A DNA stretch of 31,353 bases from Actinomyces sp. (GCA_018375675.1 JAHACW010000024.1:1-31353), one strand, 5' to 3'; numbered from the stretch's first letter, positions 17,502 through 25,163 are shown. The notes: generated by a model from the letters alone, not told the origin. Program-made: numbers and translations.

Positions 17502-18602
17502 ATGAACCAGGTACCTGTTGTCGTCACCGATATCTTCCAGACGCCAAAGAGCCAAGCGTATTCGCCCGTCACCGTGCGCATCATGCGCGGCATTGCAGCT
17601 GCTCTCCCACTCCATCCAGACAAGTCAACTCCATGGGAAATATGGAACGCAGTTGCCCTCGCCCGAATCCACGTAGTGAGTGCATCCCTGCAGCACCAAG
17701 CACTGTACGTAGGACGTAGTTGCCTTCTACTCAACGGAATTCAGGGATGGTCCGCGAATCCAAAGATAACCATCTACAGGCCGACAAGACGATCTACTTC
17801 CCGACTTCCAGCGTGTTCGATCGGCTCAACGACAGTACCCGAAACATGTGTCACCTGTTCCACCATCCCCCCGCTCTCCGAGGAACGCAGACGCACTAAC
17901 GGATTGGAAACGGAACACCCGTACGATGCACTCATCCGTTGCGTTCAGCAAGAGGAGCCATTGGAGGCTTTCGTCCTCGGATGCATGGCACTGCATCAGT
18001 GGAGCAACTTTTCAATGTTTGAGCAGATGGAATCACGTGAACGGGCAGAAGAAATCCGCGTAGCGCTCCTCAAGCGCCTCGAACATTCCCCCACAAAACG
18101 AGGACTACGCCGAGCACGTGCCATTCTTCACGCGATTGATCCTGGATGCGAAAATCCTGCTGAAGCAGCCTTGCTTTGGCTTGTGCGCTCGATCAGCCCA
18201 TTCCCGTCACTGACTCAAGTACATATCGAGGTCCGGGGTCGTCACTATTACGCAGATATTGTCATCGCAGATCTTCGAATCATCATTGAATTTGACGGCA
18301 TCGGAAAACTAGGCGACAACCAATCCGATCTTGCGCGTGCAAAACGGGAGTGGATCCGCAGGGATGAGGATCTTCGCGATGCAGGGTGGAACATTGTTCG
18401 TGTCAGCTGGCCGGACTACAACGACTGGGAGGGTCTACGGTTGAGGCTCATGAGAGCGCTAGGGCGTACGAGCTCATCACTCGATCATCGCCTTCTATGG
18501 AGCCCTCCCACCGAGCGTTGTGATGGTCGAAATAGACGTTTCCGGATCGGACGCACCCCACAAGGAGTTCATGTTCTGGATAGGAAACAGCGTACTGGAT
18601 AG
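17502..18602 (+). CDS. DUF559/AbiEi-antitoxin-like protein with Vsr-type nuclease fold, 366 aa
   Basis: The C-terminal region has the DUF559 pattern: ENPAEAALLWLVRS (conserved Glu), RGRHYYADIVIADLRIIIEFDG with the acidic pair, a basic helix with RRDEDLRDAGWNIVRVSWPDYNDW. This is the Vsr/PD-(D/E)XK-like fold often found behind AbiEi-type antitoxin domains in actinobacteria. The middle (YVGRSCLLLNGIQGW..., PYDALIRCVQQEEPLEAFVLGCMALH) also fits that family, but I cannot see a clear N-terminal helix-turn-helix. No ribosome site precedes the ATG, and the frame stays open upstream to a stop at 17424 with plausible codons. The last codons (VLDRKQRTG) and the stop lie in the right array. GC is visibly below neighbouring genes. 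Function, as antitoxin, endonuclease or element-encoded protein, is open. Confidence 0.7.
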   Translation: MNQVPVVVTDIFQTPKSQAYSPVTVRIMRGIAAALPLHPDKSTPWEIWNAVALARIHVVSASLQHQALYVGRSCLLLNGIQGWSANPKITIYRPTRRSTSRLPACSIGSTTVPETCVTCSTIPPLSEERRRTNGLETEHPYDALIRCVQQEEPLEAFVLGCMALHQWSNFSMFEQMESRERAEEIRVALLKRLEHSPTKRGLRRARAILHAIDPGCENPAEAALLWLVRSISPFPSLTQVHIEVRGRHYYADIVIADLRIIIEFDGIGKLGDNQSDLARAKREWIRRDEDLRDAGWNIVRVSWPDYNDWEGLRLRLMRALGRTSSSLDHRLLWSPPTERCDGRNRRFRIGRTPQGVHVLDRKQRTG

Positions 18603-18680
18603 GTTATCGCGTTCTGGATAGCTTAATAACCTATCCAGATGAGTAGTTCCTATCCAGAACAGCGTTTCCTATCCAGAACG
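18573..18680. repeat. Right 19-bp-phased box array (inverted partner of 17143-17246)
   Basis: Forward boxes start at 18576, 18595 and 18614; reverse boxes at 18630, 18649 and 18668. Both triplets again have an exact 19-base period. The reverse complement aligns with the left array without gaps. The array begins inside the nuclease-like gene, and its second box supplies the stop codon. Boxes here are closer to consensus than on the left. Confidence 0.92.
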
Positions 18681-18942
18681 AGGGCCGGTGGATTGACACC
18701 ACCCATAGATGGGTTGCTCACGCTACCACGCGCGCTCTCGGCGTCAGCCCAGTACACGGACAACCTGTTCGCATGAGCGGGCGCGCTTACGATCGGCGGC
18801 GGATGAGCCCGCCGCACGTCGCTTTCCGTCGCACAGGGGACGCAAACCAAGCTGCGCGCACCCCGCATGCCACGCGTGCCTCGCGAAACCGCACCTGGCT
18901 CCCGCCGGTGACGCAAACAAAACGCATACACGACGCGCATAC
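18681..18942. other. Intergenic region between right array and bL37 terminator
   Basis: About 260 bases with no gene I can support on either strand. A minus-strand frame through it would end in array-derived codons and shows no protein character. A TTGACA-like GATTGACACC at about 18692 has no good -10 partner. Confidence 0.4.
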
Positions 18943-18974
18943 AAAACGCGCCCGGACCAACCGGTCCGGGCGCG
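18943..18974 (-). terminator. Rho-independent terminator after the bL37 gene
   Basis: Perfect 12-base stem: CGCGCCCGGACC at 18947-18958 and its complement at 18963-18974, with a 4-base loop. On the minus strand it is followed by TTTT. It starts 13 bases past the bL37 stop. It would also shield the upstream operon from the nuclease cassette. Confidence 0.9.
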
Positions 18975-18987
18975 CAACGTATTCGGC

Positions 18988-19062
18988 TCAGGCGTTAGGA
19001 CGCTTGCCGTGGTTCGCGCCGTGCTTACGACGATCGCGACGCTTACGACCCCGCTTCGACAT
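18988..19062 (-). CDS. Ribosomal protein bL37, 24 aa
   Basis: A 24-residue, strongly basic protein (MSKRGRKRRDRRKHG... ending NHGKRPNA). It matches my recollection of the small actinobacterial large-subunit protein bL37, which ends in a similar ANHGKRPN motif. The ATG at 19062 follows AAGGAG with good spacing; the longer open frame upstream has no such signal. A strong terminator follows. Placement next to sigH-rsrA and near aroA-rsgA agrees with gene order I know from other actinobacteria. It would bind ribosomal RNA in the 50S subunit. Confidence 0.88.
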   Translation of the reverse strand: MSKRGRKRRDRRKHGANHGKRPNA

Positions 19063-19175
19063 GTCATTCTCCTTGGGTTTGTTGTCTAGACTGAAGCATT
19101 TTTGCACACATTGGCCCAAACCACCAAGGCACAGGCCGTTTGCGGCGACGAAGGTCACCGAAAAACGGACAGTAA

Positions 19176-19188
19176 CCCCGGCCTCGTC
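19176..19188 (+). repeat. Intergenic exact copy of the 13-mer CCCCGGCCTCGTC
   Basis: Second noncoding exact copy, between the rsrA stop and the bL37 start, about 110 bases upstream of bL37. See the finding on this motif. Confidence 0.8.
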
Positions 19189-19230
19189 AGCCTGCGTCAC
19201 GCCACGCGGTCGCGCGTTACCGCAGGGCGC

Positions 19231-19530
19231 TTAGCGCCAGGTGACGGACACGCTGGTGATCGAGGCGACGACGCGGGCGCGCAGCGCATCCGAGGCCTGT
19301 TCGGTCTCGTAGCAGCCGCGCATGAGGGCGCGCACGTGCCGCTCGGCGTCCAGGGCGTCGGTGCAGTGCGCGCAGGTGGCGACGTGCTTGATCATCAGGG
19401 CGCGGGCGCGGGCATCGGGCCCGGGTACGGATCCGGCATCGATGAGGCCGCTGCGGCGGTCGCACTCCTCGCAGTCGATCAGTTCGTACAGGGCGTCCTG
19501 GACGTCCTGGCAGGTGATGTGCGTGGTCAC
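19231..19530 (-). CDS. rsrA: Zinc-binding anti-sigma factor RsrA/RshA, 99 aa
   Basis: Small anti-sigma factor with the ZAS signature H-x3-C-x2-C (HVATCAHC, about residues 49-56) and an upstream Cys pair (CEEC, about 20-23) that can supply the further zinc ligand. Members hold SigH/SigR inactive when reduced and release it when disulfide stress oxidises the Cys. The GTG start overlaps the sigma-factor stop in GTGA, giving stoichiometric coupling. The length is typical. The symbol follows the Streptomyces name; rshA is the mycobacterial equivalent. Confidence 0.92.
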   Translation of the reverse strand: MTTHITCQDVQDALYELIDCEECDRRSGLIDAGSVPGPDARARALMIKHVATCAHCTDALDAERHVRALMRGCYETEQASDALRARVVASITSVSVTWR

Positions 19531-20159
19531 TTGGCTCCTCCGATCCCGTATTCCGCGGCGACGTCGGCCAGCGCGGAGCGCAGGTTCTTGCGCGCCCGGT
19601 TCAGTCGGCTCATGACGGTCCCCATGGGAACTCCTAGTTCTTCGGCAATTTCCTTGTAGCTCATACCCTCAACGTCAGCCATGAGGACAACCATCCGGTG
19701 TTCCTCTGAGAGCGAATCGAGGGCGTCGCGCAGCTGCGAGGAGGGAAGCGCCTCGAGGGCCTCGACTTCCGCGGACTTGAGGCCCACCTCCGAGTGGGAG
19801 GCGGCATCGGCCAGCTGCCAGTCCTCGACGGTGTCGCTGGAGGCGCGCTTGGGCGAGCGCTGCGCCTTGCGGTAGCTGGTGATGTACGTGTTGGTGAGGA
19901 TCCGGTACAGCCAGGCCTTGATGTTGGTGCCGGGCTGATACTGGTGGAACTTCTGGTAGGCCTTCAGGTAAGTCTCCTGAACCAGGTCCTCCGCGTCGGC
20001 GCGATTGCGGGTCATACCCAGGGCCGCGCCGAAGAGTTGGTTCATCAGGGGCATCGCTTCGTCCATGAAGCGTGCCTCGAGCGCAGCGCCGTCCGGCGCG
20101 GACGAGGCCGGGGCAGGCTCGGGTGCCTGTGGCGTCGGTGAGGGGGTTGTCGTATCCAT
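19527..20159 (-). CDS. sigH: ECF RNA polymerase sigma factor SigH/SigR, 210 aa
   Basis: Region 2 is clear ([36 protein letters not shown]...[22 protein letters not shown]), as is region 4 ([51 protein letters not shown]). NTYITSYRK and the adjacent RsrA place it in the redox-stress SigH/SigR group. The N-terminal ~30 residues are Pro/Ala/Thr-rich. I choose the ATG at 20159; an in-frame start at 20186 has no support. A GGAAT-N17-GTT element upstream on the same strand fits autoregulation. The N-terminal linker codes one copy of the 13-mer motif (20101-20113). Confidence 0.94.
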   Translation of the reverse strand: MDTTTPSPTPQAPEPAPASSAPDGAALEARFMDEAMPLMNQLFGAALGMTRNRADAEDLVQETYLKAYQKFHQYQPGTNIKAWLYRILTNTYITSYRKAQRSPKRASSDTVEDWQLADAASHSEVGLKSAEVEALEALPSSQLRDALDSLSEEHRMVVLMADVEGMSYKEIAEELGVPMGTVMSRLNRARKNLRSALADVAAEYGIGGAK

Positions 20160-20229
20160 CGCGTCCCAGCGTAGTCGCACGGGCATGCGGCGCGACTGGG
20201 AGTGGGCAATGGGTGGTCATACTGAGGGC

Positions 20230-20254
20230 AACGCCTCACGCCCCTCTTTATTCC
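20230..20254 (-). promoter_or_regulatory. Candidate SigH-dependent promoter of sigH-rsrA
   Basis: On the minus strand GGAAT (20254-20250) and GTT (20232-20230) are separated by 17 bases, close to the GGAAT/GGAAC-N16-19-GTT pattern of SigR/SigH promoters. It lies about 70 bases upstream of the sigH start, the expected place for positive autoregulation. Confidence 0.65.
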
Positions 20255-20357
20255 ACAACCTCCATCAACTGTGCGTTGCACCACTTTCGTCCCGTTGTTT
20301 GGGAGTAGCCGGGCCATTCGGCTTCCCCCGGGGGCAAAGGTGTCGAACAATAGGGGT

Positions 20358-20885
20358 ATGAATCTGCTGCGCGTTGTTGCCCGTCCCCTGCTCGCCGCCC
20401 CATTCATCGCCGATGGGGTTGATGCCCTCATGCATCCGCGTTTCCACGTGGAGCGCGCCGCGGGTGTTCGTCCCTTCATCGACAAGGCGACCGGCGCGGT
20501 CGGCCTGGAGCCTCTGACGGATCAGCAGCTGGCAGTTGCCACCCGAGTGACGGGAGCGGTGACGGTTGTCGCCGGTCTGCGCTTTGCGCTGGGCCGTAAG
20601 CCCCGCGTGGCCGCACTGACCCTGGCCGCGATTGGCGCGCCCATGGCCCTCGTGAATGCTCCCCTACCGGGAACGACGCGAGGCCTGTCCAAGGAGCAGA
20701 TCAAGCGCCGTCGCTACCGCACGCTGAATAAGGCGGGCCTGGCCGCAGGCGTCCTCCTCGCGTCGACGGACCGCGTCGGTCAGCCCTCAGCCCTCGTCGC
20801 CCACGCGATGCGCCGCGATCAGCGCCGCGCGATCGCCGCGGCCGAGGCCGCCGTCGTGGAGCGCCTGAGCGGCACCGCTTCGTGA
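20358..20885 (+). CDS. DoxX-like membrane protein, 175 aa
   Basis: The start MNLLRVVARPLLAAPFIADGVDALMHP is the DoxX-type opening, followed by further hydrophobic helices (VATRVTGAVTVVAGLRFAL, VAALTLAAIGAPMALVNA, KAGLAAGVLLAST). The C-terminus is basic and cytosolic. DoxX proteins are linked to membrane-associated redox protection, which suits the divergent SigH gene, but here that is inference. I choose the ATG at 20358; the frame is open further upstream through what must be the promoter region. Its TGA overlaps the GTG start of aroA in GTGA. Confidence 0.8.
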   Translation: MNLLRVVARPLLAAPFIADGVDALMHPRFHVERAAGVRPFIDKATGAVGLEPLTDQQLAVATRVTGAVTVVAGLRFALGRKPRVAALTLAAIGAPMALVNAPLPGTTRGLSKEQIKRRRYRTLNKAGLAAGVLLASTDRVGQPSALVAHAMRRDQRRAIAAAEAAVVERLSGTAS

Positions 20886-22234
20886 GCGCGCCCTGGCCCG
20901 CTCCCCTGGCCACCTCCCCCGTGGATGCCACGGTCGAGGTGCCGGGCTCGAAGTCGATCACTGCGCGTGCCCTGTACCTGGCGGCCGTCGCCGATTCTCC
21001 CTCCGTCATTCGTGGTGCCCTGGACGCACGCGACACTCGCCTGTTCGCGGCTGCCCTGGAGGCGATGGGCGCGCGCGTCGAGGACGAGGGCGCGGGCACG
21101 CTGCGCGTCACTCCGATGGAGCTTCCGCCGCGCGGCGGTCGCATCGAGTGCGGCCTGGCCGGCACCGTCATGCGTTTCCTGCCTCCCCTGGCTGCACTGT
21201 CCCCCGAGGAGACGCTCTTCGACGGGGATGAGCAGGCTTACGCGCGCCCGCTCGGTCCCCTTCTGGACGCCCTGGTACGCATGGGTGCGACCGTCACGTA
21301 TCACGGCGAGCGAGGGCACCTGCCCTTCACGATCCAGGGCCCGATCCACACGCCGCTGGGCGCGCAGGCCTGGGTGGACTCCTCGTCCTCTTCGCAGTTC
21401 CTCTCCGCGTTGCTGCTCGTCTCTCCCCTGGTCGGCGACCCCCTCTTCGTGTCTGCGCCAGGCACAGTCCCGTCGATGCCGCACGTGGAGATGACGCTGG
21501 CGTCCCTGGCGAGCGCGGGCGTCGACCTGGAGGTCGTGGACGAGGGCCGCGCGAACCTGTCCACCTGGCACATCTTCCCGTCGCGTCCGCGAGGCGGCGA
21601 CATCACCGTCGAGCCGGATCTGTCCAACGCAGGTCCCTTCCTGGCCGCCGCAATGGTGACGGGCGGGCGCGTGCGCATCCCGGCGTGGCCAGGGGCAACG
21701 ACCCAGGCGGGCGACGCCTGGCGCGCGCTGCTGGGCCACATGGGCGCGACCATCACCCTGGACGAGGAGGGCCTGACCCTGAGCGGTCCGGGCGCCGGCA
21801 ACTACCCGGGTATCAAGGCCACGATGGCCGAGGTCGGCGAGCTGACCCCCACCCTGGCCGCGATCTGCGCCTACGCTTCGACTCCCTCGCACCTGAGCGG
21901 CATCGCGCACCTGCGCGGACACGAGACGGACCGCCTAGCGGCACTGGTCGCCGAGATCAACCGCGCGGGCGGGCAGGCCGAAGAGACCGAGGACGGCATG
22001 ATCATTACGCCGCGTCCACTCCACGCCGCGCGGATCCGCTCCTACGCAGATCACCGAATGGCAACCTTCGGCGCGATCCTGGGCCTGGTGACGCCCGGCA
22101 TCACGGTCGACGACATCGCCTGCACGTCCAAGACGCTACCGACCTTCGAGGCCATGTGGGCCTCGCTCGTGAGCGCTCACGGTCAGGGAAGCACCCAGGC
22201 TGCCCCGGCCTCGTCGATGGAGGAGGCGAAGTGA
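20882..22234 (+). CDS. aroA: 3-phosphoshikimate 1-carboxyvinyltransferase (EPSP synthase), 450 aa
   Basis: Sixth step of the shikimate pathway: joins shikimate-3-phosphate and phosphoenolpyruvate. Motifs: PGSKSITARALYLAA (phosphate-binding Lys; TAR replaces the common TNR), LAGTVMRFLPPLAAL, DGDEQAYARPLGPLLDAL, SSSSQFLSALLL, EPDLSNAGPFLAAAM, GHETDRLAALVAEINR and YADHRMATFGAILGL. Full family length. The GTG start is coupled to the DoxX gene. The C-terminal tail after the last conserved strand (about QAAPASSMEEAK) is not conserved in the family; it contains an exact copy of the 13-mer motif (22203-22215) and the ribosome site of rsgA. Confidence 0.96.
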   Translation: MSAPWPAPLATSPVDATVEVPGSKSITARALYLAAVADSPSVIRGALDARDTRLFAAALEAMGARVEDEGAGTLRVTPMELPPRGGRIECGLAGTVMRFLPPLAALSPEETLFDGDEQAYARPLGPLLDALVRMGATVTYHGERGHLPFTIQGPIHTPLGAQAWVDSSSSSQFLSALLLVSPLVGDPLFVSAPGTVPSMPHVEMTLASLASAGVDLEVVDEGRANLSTWHIFPSRPRGGDITVEPDLSNAGPFLAAAMVTGGRVRIPAWPGATTQAGDAWRALLGHMGATITLDEEGLTLSGPGAGNYPGIKATMAEVGELTPTLAAICAYASTPSHLSGIAHLRGHETDRLAALVAEINRAGGQAEETEDGMIITPRPLHAARIRSYADHRMATFGAILGLVTPGITVDDIACTSKTLPTFEAMWASLVSAHGQGSTQAAPASSMEEAK

Positions 22235-23319
22235 TGGCGCGACGCGACACCGGAACCGACGATCCGCGCGTGCGCGTGCGCGCCGGCAAGGGTTCGCGCC
22301 CGCGCACGAAGGACCGGCCGGACTGGTCCTCGAAGCCGCTGGGGCGCGTCATCGGCATCGACCGCGGCCGCTATCAGGTGAGCCTGGAGGCTGATGGCAC
22401 CCGCGTTGTCGCCGTGCGTGCCCGCGAGCTGGGGCGCGGCTCCGTCATCATGGGCGACCGCGTGCGCCTGACCGGCGACCTGTCCGGGCGCCCCGACACG
22501 CTCGCGCGCATCGTCGCCGTCGAGGAACGATCCTCCGTGCTGCGCCGTTCCCTCGAGGACGCGCCGGATCAGCGCGGCGAGAAGGCGATCGTCGCGAACG
22601 CGGACATGATGTGTATCGTCGTGGCGCTGGCGGATCCGCCGCCGCGCACCGGCATGATCGACCGCTGCCTGGTCGCCGCCTTCGAGGCGGGCTTGGACCC
22701 AGTCCTCGTGCTGACGAAGGCGGACCTGGCCAGCGCGGACGAGCTGATCGCCGCCTACGAGGACTTCGACGTGCGCGTCGTGCTCACGAGTGCCGAGGCC
22801 GGCCAGGCCGATCCGGGCGTCGCCGAGCTGCGGGACCTGCTGGCCGGCCACTGGTCGGTGCTGGTGGGGCATTCGGGGGTCGGAAAGTCCACGCTCATCA
22901 ACCTGCTCGTGCCGGGCGCGGGCCGCGCGACGGGGCACGTCAACGAGGTGACGGGACGCGGGCGCCACACCTCCACATCCTCGGAGGCCTTCGAGCTGGA
23001 CGAGGGCGGCTGGATCGTCGATACGCCCGGCGTGCGATCCTTTGGCCTGGGGCACGTGAGCGTCGCCGACGTGCTCGGTGTCTTCCCGGACGTCGCGGAG
23101 GCGGCCGCCTGGTGCCTGCCGCTGTGCTCGCACGGCGAGGAAGAGCCCTCGTGCGCGCTTGACAGTTACGCGCGCGCCACCGGTCCCTTCGCCCTCGACG
23201 AGGCCGGGGATGAGGACGCGGATCGGGTGCGCTCTGAGCGCGCTTCCCGTGTGGCATCGGTGCGCAGGCTCCTCGAGGCCGTGGCGACGGCGGAGGCCGC
23301 CAGCAAGGCGGCTCGGTAA
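22234..23319 (+). CDS. rsgA: Ribosome small-subunit-dependent GTPase RsgA, 361 aa
   Basis: Circularly permuted GTPase that acts in late 30S maturation. An OB-fold region lies at about 35-105. Then the GTPase motifs occur in permuted order: LVLTKADL (G4), GHSGVGKSTLIN (G1) and DTPGVRSFGL (G3). The C-terminal zinc site is CLPLCSHGEEEPSC. The frame is open far upstream inside aroA, but the ATG at 22234 has GGAGG ahead of it and overlaps the aroA stop in TGATG. The Asp/Glu-rich region near the C-terminus contains one copy of the 13-mer motif (23197-23209). The aroA-rsgA order is common in actinobacteria. Confidence 0.95.
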   Translation: MARRDTGTDDPRVRVRAGKGSRPRTKDRPDWSSKPLGRVIGIDRGRYQVSLEADGTRVVAVRARELGRGSVIMGDRVRLTGDLSGRPDTLARIVAVEERSSVLRRSLEDAPDQRGEKAIVANADMMCIVVALADPPPRTGMIDRCLVAAFEAGLDPVLVLTKADLASADELIAAYEDFDVRVVLTSAEAGQADPGVAELRDLLAGHWSVLVGHSGVGKSTLINLLVPGAGRATGHVNEVTGRGRHTSTSSEAFELDEGGWIVDTPGVRSFGLGHVSVADVLGVFPDVAEAAAWCLPLCSHGEEEPSCALDSYARATGPFALDEAGDEDADRVRSERASRVASVRRLLEAVATAEAASKAAR

Positions 23320-23342
23320 GCAAAAATGTGTGCCGAAAGGCC

Positions 23343-23370
23343 TTGACAGCGCTCCCCCTGCGTGGACAAT
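23343..23370 (+). promoter_or_regulatory. Sigma-A-type promoter of the small membrane protein gene
   Basis: TTGACA (23343-23348, a full match) and GACAAT (23365-23370) with a 16-base spacer, about 50 bases before the ATG at 23420. It is the best -35 element I see in the window. Confidence 0.6.
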
Positions 23371-23419
23371 GAGGGTATAGCGATGGTCGCTATCTCTGGT
23401 TCACAAGGTCGTGATCGCT

Positions 23420-23872
23420 ATGTCCACCATTGAGTCTCTCTTTATCGGCAACACTGCGGGGCTTTCGCGGGTCGACAAGGTCCTCCGCTACTTCTTCTTC
23501 GCGCTGTTGATCGGCACGATCGTCTATTCGATTGGCGGCACCTTCTTTGGTAGGGACAACCGCCTGCATGACTACGGGCTCGCCGACGCTGCGTTGCTCC
23601 TCGCTGTCTGCATCCCTGGCTATTCGCGTCACATTCCTGGCGCACACCGGGCACTTCGGGCCTGCGAGTGGGTGGTGATGGCTTGTTCCCTCGTAAGTAC
23701 CGCCGCTGTCATCGTCGGTGACGTCACGGACCACGGAGTCCGCCCCGACCCCTACAACATGCCATGGAACGTCGCCATGGGCGCGGGGCTTGTGGCCTTC
23801 TGCTTCTTTACTATTCTCCTGGTCTCCAGGGAGCGGGCGCGCCGACGCGGGCTGATTCCCCCGTCCCGCTAG
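23420..23872 (+). CDS. Small four-helix membrane protein, 150 aa
   Basis: No family recognised. Four hydrophobic segments: VLRYFFFALLIGTIVYSIGG, YGLADAALLLAVCIPGY, CEWVVMACSLVSTAAVIVG and NVAMGAGLVAFCFFTILLV, then a basic tail (SRERARRRG) expected inside. I choose the ATG at 23420 rather than the in-frame GTG at 23411. Its size, helix order and basic end match the next gene (23979-24383), so the two are probably distant paralogues. Its own promoter is visible and a double hairpin follows. Confidence 0.7.
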   Translation: MSTIESLFIGNTAGLSRVDKVLRYFFFALLIGTIVYSIGGTFFGRDNRLHDYGLADAALLLAVCIPGYSRHIPGAHRALRACEWVVMACSLVSTAAVIVGDVTDHGVRPDPYNMPWNVAMGAGLVAFCFFTILLVSRERARRRGLIPPSR

Positions 23873-23912
23873 ACACGCAGACAGGCTCCCGCGGCGAGAG
23901 TCCGCGGTGAGG

Positions 23913-23944
23913 GTGCCCCTCGCCCACTAGCTGGCGAGGGGTAC
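23913..23944. terminator. Hairpin between the two small membrane protein genes
   Basis: Arms 23913-23924 (GTGCCCCTCGCC) and 23933-23944 (GGCGAGGGGTAC) pair over 12 bases with one G-T step and an 8-base loop. A smaller CCGCGG-N7-CCGCGG hairpin lies just before, at about 23889-23907. There is no T-run, so termination is likely but not certain. Confidence 0.5.
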
Positions 23945-23965
23945 CTGCCTCGCGCCGCGTCCCGC

Positions 23966-23981
23966 TAGAGTGGTGGGCATG
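23966..23981 (+). promoter_or_regulatory. Leaderless promoter, TAGAGT-ggtgggc-ATG
   Basis: TAGAGT (23966-23971) is separated by seven bases from the ATG at 23979, with no ribosome site. The spacer ggtgggc is identical to that of the amidotransferase promoter at 25148-25163. Confidence 0.55.
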
Positions 23982-24383
23982 TCGAATCCCGAAAACTCTT
24001 CGCCGGAGCGCCCCGAAATCGAGCAAATAATCCGCGCTGTCTTCATTGTTGCTCTCATCGCCATCCTGTGTCTCATGCTGTACTCAATGACCGAACTTGG
24101 CTATTTGAGGACTTCGTCTTTCACCTTGGGCGTCTGCGCAACCACCTTTGGCATGCAGCTGCCGGGAGCAGCACGCCGCATCTTTTGGACAACTCCGGCT
24201 TATTTCGTCGTCGAGCGTATCGGCCTCGTCTGTGCGGGCCTGTGCGTCGTCACCTCGATGGTGAGTGCCTTAGTACCCCTGCCAGACAACATGACGGCCT
24301 ACCGCCACTCGATGCTGACGACCTGTGTCCTAGCCGTCGTTACCATGGTGATCTTCTTCTACCTACGCCGCAAGGCTCGCTAA
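23979..24383 (+). CDS. Small four-helix membrane protein, 134 aa
   Basis: No family recognised. Hydrophobic segments at about IIRAVFIVALIAILCLMLYS, SSFTLGVCATTFGMQLPGA, VVERIGLVCAGLCVVTSMVSALV and MLTTCVLAVVTMVIFFYL, followed by a basic RRKAR end. The layout, the central LGVC...PGA segment and the basic end parallel the preceding gene, suggesting an old duplication. I choose the ATG at 23979 because the -10 box in front suits a leaderless start; an in-frame GTG lies at 23970. It converges on the amidotransferase gene with 38 bases between. Confidence 0.65.
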   Translation: MSNPENSSPERPEIEQIIRAVFIVALIAILCLMLYSMTELGYLRTSSFTLGVCATTFGMQLPGAARRIFWTTPAYFVVERIGLVCAGLCVVTSMVSALVPLPDNMTAYRHSMLTTCVLAVVTMVIFFYLRRKAR

Positions 24384-24421
24384 CTGCACCGCGCAGCGCG
24401 ACCTCGCCCGCCGGGCGGCAC

Positions 24422-25150
24422 TCAGCGCTGGAAGCGGCGCACGAAGTTGCGCAGGACGAGGCGCGAGGGATCCGTGTCCACGGTCGCGACCTGGGCACGG
24501 ATCGCCTCAGCTTTCTCCACCGGGTAGTAGCGGCCCGCGTACTGGTCGATGCGTACGTTGACGCCCTCGAGGTCCATTTCGGGGTGGAACTGGGTTGCCC
24601 ACGCGGCCTCGCCCACGCGCACCATCTGGATCGGAGTGTCGTCGCCGGCCAGGAGGACCTGCATGCCGGGGGCCAGCTCGCGCACAGCTTCGTGGTGGCC
24701 GACGTAGGAGTGGAAGCGGTCGGGCGTGCCCTCCAGGAGCGGGTCCTCGCGCCCCGCGTCGGTCTTCGTCAGCGCGATGCCACTGATTTCCTCGCCGTGG
24801 TGGGTGTCGATGACGCCACCCAGGTGCAAGGTGAGGGTCCCCAGCCCGTAGCACAGTCCCAGGATCGGGAAGGATTCGCCGAGCGCCCGGTCGTAGAAGG
24901 AGCGCAGCCATGCCTCGGCGCGGACCTGGCGTTCTTCCTTCAGGTGGTCGTCGGCGTTCGCGTCCCACGGGGACCCGCACACGAAGGCACCCGAGTACTC
25001 GGACAGGTCGAGGTCGGGCAGCTCCCTTTCCATGCGCACCTGGCGGACCTCGTCGGGGGTGAGTCCCGAGAAACGAGGCAGGTCGGCGCACTCGGCGGCC
25101 AGGACGGGGCCGTCGTCGCGCGAGGTCAGCATGAGGAAGGGCTTGGTCAT
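24422..25150 (-). CDS. Class I glutamine amidotransferase, 242 aa
   Basis: Triad-type amidotransferase domain: the nucleophile Cys is in PILGLCYGLGTLTLHLGG and the His and Glu are in WATQFHPEMD. FVCGSPWDANADDH near residue 60 is the oxyanion-side strand. There is no synthetase domain, so it is a stand-alone GuaA-like amidotransferase of the type often listed as 'glutamine amidotransferase'; the ammonia acceptor is unknown. I choose the ATG at 25150, seven bases after TAGCAT, which suggests a leaderless start; an ATG at 25159 is in frame but would overlap the -10 box. Confidence 0.88.
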   Translation of the reverse strand: MTKPFLMLTSRDDGPVLAAECADLPRFSGLTPDEVRQVRMERELPDLDLSEYSGAFVCGSPWDANADDHLKEERQVRAEAWLRSFYDRALGESFPILGLCYGLGTLTLHLGGVIDTHHGEEISGIALTKTDAGREDPLLEGTPDRFHSYVGHHEAVRELAPGMQVLLAGDDTPIQMVRVGEAAWATQFHPEMDLEGVNVRIDQYAGRYYPVEKAEAIRAQVATVDTDPSRLVLRNFVRRFQR

Positions 25151-25163
25151 GCCCACCATGCTA
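25148..25163 (-). promoter_or_regulatory. Leaderless promoter, TAGCAT-ggtgggc-ATG
   Basis: On the minus strand TAGCAT (25163-25158) is followed by the seven-base spacer ggtgggc and the ATG at 25150. There is no ribosome site. Confidence 0.5.

Noticed and set aside
17143..18680. Box arrays as CRISPR or as ordinary IS terminal repeats
   Set aside because: The boxes are 9 bp with a 19-bp period and mirrored orientation, with no unique spacers; the enclosed gene is not a transposase and no clear target-site duplication is visible.
18650..18940. 96-residue minus-strand frame ending in VLDRKRCSG
   Set aside because: Its end is merely the right array read from the other side; the rest has no protein character and no ribosome site.
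22183..23133. 316-residue minus-strand frame inside rsgA
   Set aside because: Antisense to the GTPase motifs; shadow composition.
24384..24421. GC-rich palindromes between the convergent genes as a bidirectional terminator
   Set aside because: Stems are short (CGCCCG/CGGGCG with almost no loop) and lack T-runs, so too weak to call.
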